The notes under the pieces were generated by a model, which saw nothing but the letters and a program-made list of their open reading frames with translations, was not told the origin of the DNA and did not search any database. Of a stretch of 7,526 bases of DNA, positions 5,824-7,526 are shown in pieces. The stretch covers positions 1 to 7,526 of the forward strand of contig JBCCBB010000117.1 in NCBI GenBank assembly GCA_039814545.1, in the 5' to 3' direction. Position 1 is the first letter of the stretch. Every line of letters starts with the position of its first letter. Made by a program: the position numbers and the translations under genes. The DNA is from CALBPI01 sp039814545 (GTDB taxonomy: Bacteria > Pseudomonadota > Gammaproteobacteria > Steroidobacterales > Woeseiaceae).

Positions 5824-6885
5824 ATGAGTCTTCTTGAGCGCTACCTGTTTGTTTGGGTGGGCCTCGGAATTGCCGCGGGCGTCTGGCTTGGCAGTCTGTT
5901 CCCGTCGGTTTTCGCCGGCCTTGCCGCGCTTGAGTTCGCCAGCGTCAATCTCGTGGTTGCGGTTTTCATCTGGCTCATGATCTACCCGATGATGGTCAAT
6001 GTGGACTTCGCCGCGCTCAAGGATGTGCGGCGTCAGCCCAAGGGGCTTTGCATCACGCTCGTGGTGAACTGGCTCATCAAGCCCTTCACGATGGCAGGGC
6101 TAGGCATCCTGTTTTTCGAAGTGCTCTTCGTCGATTTCGTCGACCCCGCGTCGGCGCGCGAGTACATCGCGGGGATGATCCTGCTGGGCGTGGCGCCTTG
6201 CACGGCCATGGTCTTCGTTTGGACCCAGCTCGTGCGCGGCGACGCGAACTACACGCTCGTGCAGGTCTCGATCAATGACATCATCATGGTGTTTGCGTTC
6301 GCGCCGCTAACCGCCTTACTGCTGGGCATTACCGACGTGGTCGTGCCGTACAGCACGTTGATCCTGTCGGTTGTCCTCTACGTGGTGACACCGCTCGCTG
6401 CGGGTTACCTGACGCGGCGCCTCCTTGATGCCGGCGGAAATTCGGCCAGACTCGAGGCCTTCATGGGCCGGATCCGGCCTTTTTCAATCGCCGGACTGAT
6501 TGCGACGGTCGTGCTGTTGTTTGGTCTGCAAGCCCCGACCATCCTGGCGCAGCCCGCGGTGATGACGCTCATCGCTGCGCCATTGCTGATTCAGAGCTAC
6601 GGCATCTTCGCCGTCGCCTACGGTTGGGCTTGGGGCTGGCGGGTGCCGTTCGAGACCGCGGCGCCGGCGGCGCTCATCGGGACATCGAACTTTTTCGAGT
6701 TGGCTGTGGCCGTGGCGATTAGCCTGTTCGGGCTTAACAGCGGGGCGGCGCTGGCCACCGTGGTCGGCGTCCTAGTAGAGGTGCCCGTGATGTTGACCCT
6801 TGTGGCATTCGCCAATCGAACGCGGCGCCATTTCGCTGCGGCGCCCGATTCAACGCCGCCGTCTGCCGCACGAGATCTCGCCTGA
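5824..6885 (+). CDS. acr3: Acr3-family arsenite efflux permease
   Basis: This 353-residue inner-membrane transporter of the BASS-related Acr3 family expels arsenite. The start LLERYLFVWVGLGIAAGVWLG and the motif WLMIYPMMVNVDF are family hallmarks. The conserved cysteine is Cys126 in GVAPCTAMVFVW, and the conserved glutamate is Glu292 in SNFFELAVAVAISLFG; both are needed for transport in characterised members. About ten hydrophobic segments span residues 7-330, and a short polar tail follows. Length is normal for the family. The ATG lies 17 bases after the arsI stop with a modest ribosome site (GGTAGGC), so it is co-transcribed with arsR and arsI. It ends 10 bases before the convergent smpB stop, and no intrinsic terminator is visible between them. 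Without an arsC gene in the window, the operon handles arsenite and trivalent methylated arsenic but not arsenate by itself. Confidence 0.96.
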   Translation: MSLLERYLFVWVGLGIAAGVWLGSLFPSVFAGLAALEFASVNLVVAVFIWLMIYPMMVNVDFAALKDVRRQPKGLCITLVVNWLIKPFTMAGLGILFFEVLFVDFVDPASAREYIAGMILLGVAPCTAMVFVWTQLVRGDANYTLVQVSINDIIMVFAFAPLTALLLGITDVVVPYSTLILSVVLYVVTPLAAGYLTRRLLDAGGNSARLEAFMGRIRPFSIAGLIATVVLLFGLQAPTILAQPAVMTLIAAPLLIQSYGIFAVAYGWAWGWRVPFETAAPAALIGTSNFFELAVAVAISLFGLNSGAALATVVGVLVEVPVMLTLVAFANRTRRHFAAAPDSTPPSAARDLA

Positions 6886-6895
6886 CTAAAACCGC

Positions 6896-7369
6896 CTAGC
6901 CGTGCTTCAGGATCCGCGCCTTCTGGCGTTGCCAGTCCCGGTCTTTCTTGTCGGCGCGCTTATCGTGCTGCTTCTTGCCCTTGGCGTAGCCGATCGTAAG
7001 CTTGGCATTGCCACCCTTCCAATGCAGGTCAAGCGGCACAATCGTGTAGCCCTTGCGCTCCACGGCGCCCACGAGCCGGTCAATCTGCTCACGGTGCAGG
7101 AGCAGCTTTCGTGTTCGGGTGGGTTCCGTCTTAATGTGCGTCGACGCTGACAGCAGCGGGGTGATGTGGGCATTGAACAGCCACGCTTCGTTATCCCGCA
7201 GCTGCACAAAGGACTCCGCGATCTGGGCCTTGCCCTCACGCAGGCTTTTGACTTCCCACCCGCGCAGGGCCAAGCCAGCCTCAAGCGTTTCCTCGATGAA
7301 GTAGTCGTGGCGCGCCTTGCGATTGACGGCGATCACGTTGTCGGGCGTCTTCTTTTTTTGCTTGGCCAT
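6896..7369 (-). CDS. smpB: SsrA-binding protein SmpB
   Basis: This 157-residue protein is the essential partner of tmRNA in trans-translation. It binds the tRNA-like domain, delivers tmRNA to stalled ribosomes and inserts its C-terminal tail into the empty mRNA channel. Diagnostic stretches are VIAVNRKARHDYFIEETLEAG, GLALRGWEVKSLREGKAQI, FVQLRDNEAWLFNAHI and TRTRKLLLHREQI. The basic tail contains KGKKQHDKRADKKDRDWQR, ending ARILKHG. Length is normal. The start is ATG 7369 (MAKQKKK), with AGGGA nine bases upstream; the frame extends 15 codons further, to 7414, but those residues are not family-like. ssrA lies about 6.1 kb downstream on the same strand, with the arsenic and oxygenase genes between them. 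Confidence 0.97.
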   Translation of the reverse strand: MAKQKKKTPDNVIAVNRKARHDYFIEETLEAGLALRGWEVKSLREGKAQIAESFVQLRDNEAWLFNAHITPLLSASTHIKTEPTRTRKLLLHREQIDRLVGAVERKGYTIVPLDLHWKGGNAKLTIGYAKGKKQHDKRADKKDRDWQRQKARILKHG

Positions 7370-7407
7370 GGGCGTCGTCCCTGCGGGTCGGCAATGATAA
7401 CGGAGGC

Positions 7408-7436
7408 CTGACAAAAAGCCTGCAACTTATTGTCAG
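7408..7436. repeat. Inverted repeat in the smpB upstream region
   Basis: CTGACAA (7408-7414) and TTGTCAG (7430-7436) are perfect 7-bp inverted arms with a 15-base spacer, in the 125-base gap between the divergent smpB and the gene at 7495. A minus-strand TATCAT (7399-7394), 5/6 to a -10 element, lies next to it on the smpB side, but I found no convincing -35. The repeat has no T-run, so it is not an intrinsic terminator. It could be a protein-binding site shared by two divergent promoters. Confidence 0.4.
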
Positions 7437-7494
7437 TTCGCCGCAATTCGCGCACACTCTGCGCCAAAATAGCGCTGCTCAAGGGGGTATCAGC

Positions 7495-7526
7495 GTGGCC
7501 AACATTCCGGCGTCATCAGGCGCGCG
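7495..7526 (+). CDS. Start of a divergent gene, product unknown (partial)
   Basis: GTG at 7495 is preceded, with seven bases between, by the strong ribosome-site candidate AAGGGGG (7481-7487), and the frame MANIPASSGAR stays open to the window edge. Only ten full codons are visible, so no product can be assigned. In many gammaproteobacteria the gene divergent from smpB is ratA, but these residues do not match the usual RatA N-terminus (an R-S-A-L-V-type stretch), so I do not claim it. Confidence 0.45.
   Translation, partial: MANIPASSGA

Noticed and set aside
7495..7526. Divergent gene as ratA
   Set aside because: The neighbourhood of smpB suggests it, but the ten visible residues do not resemble the RatA N-terminus.

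Overview
The window is GC-rich, densely packed chromosomal DNA from a proteobacterium. A gammaproteobacterium is most likely: it has a one-piece tmRNA with an ANDDNYAIAA tag, smpB and ssrA on the same strand, and several iron/2-oxoglutarate oxygenases. The species cannot be named from the sequence. No stretch longer than 300 bases lacks a gene; the longest gaps (293-424, 3483-3620, 7370-7494) are ordinary intergenic regions.

Left edge (1-784, all minus strand): the N-terminal membrane domain of a TPR/TolB-type protein whose gene runs off the window, preceded by ssrA (tmRNA, 425-784) with a strong intrinsic terminator and a plausible sigma-70 promoter.

Middle (870-4952): an oxygenase-rich cluster. 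On the minus strand, a 2OG-Fe(II) oxygenase with a C-terminal SEC-C zinc motif is followed by a Cupin_8/JmjC-type oxygenase, whose stop codon overlaps the start of an alpha/beta hydrolase closely resembling RhlA/PhaG. Divergently on the plus strand lies a Sel1-repeat protein fused to a prolyl 4-hydroxylase domain. Three different non-haem iron oxygenases next to an RhlA-like acyl-handling enzyme is the most unusual content here, and no function for the group is evident.

Right (4990-6885, plus strand): a compact arsenic operon, arsR-arsI-acr3. It contains a Cys-rich ArsR repressor, a vicinal-dioxygen-chelate enzyme of the ArsI/CadI type (C-As lyase) and an Acr3 arsenite efflux permease. No arsenate reductase is present. 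The arsR start codon lies inside an inverted repeat and has no Shine-Dalgarno, suggesting a leaderless, autorepressed transcript.

Right edge: smpB (minus strand), the protein partner of tmRNA, ends 10 bases from acr3. Beyond it a divergent gene starts and leaves the window. The ssrA and smpB genes, often close neighbours in gammaproteobacteria, here bracket about 6.1 kb of arsenic and oxygenase genes, so the interval looks like an accessory insertion between them. No integrase, transposase, CRISPR array or insertion sequence was seen.
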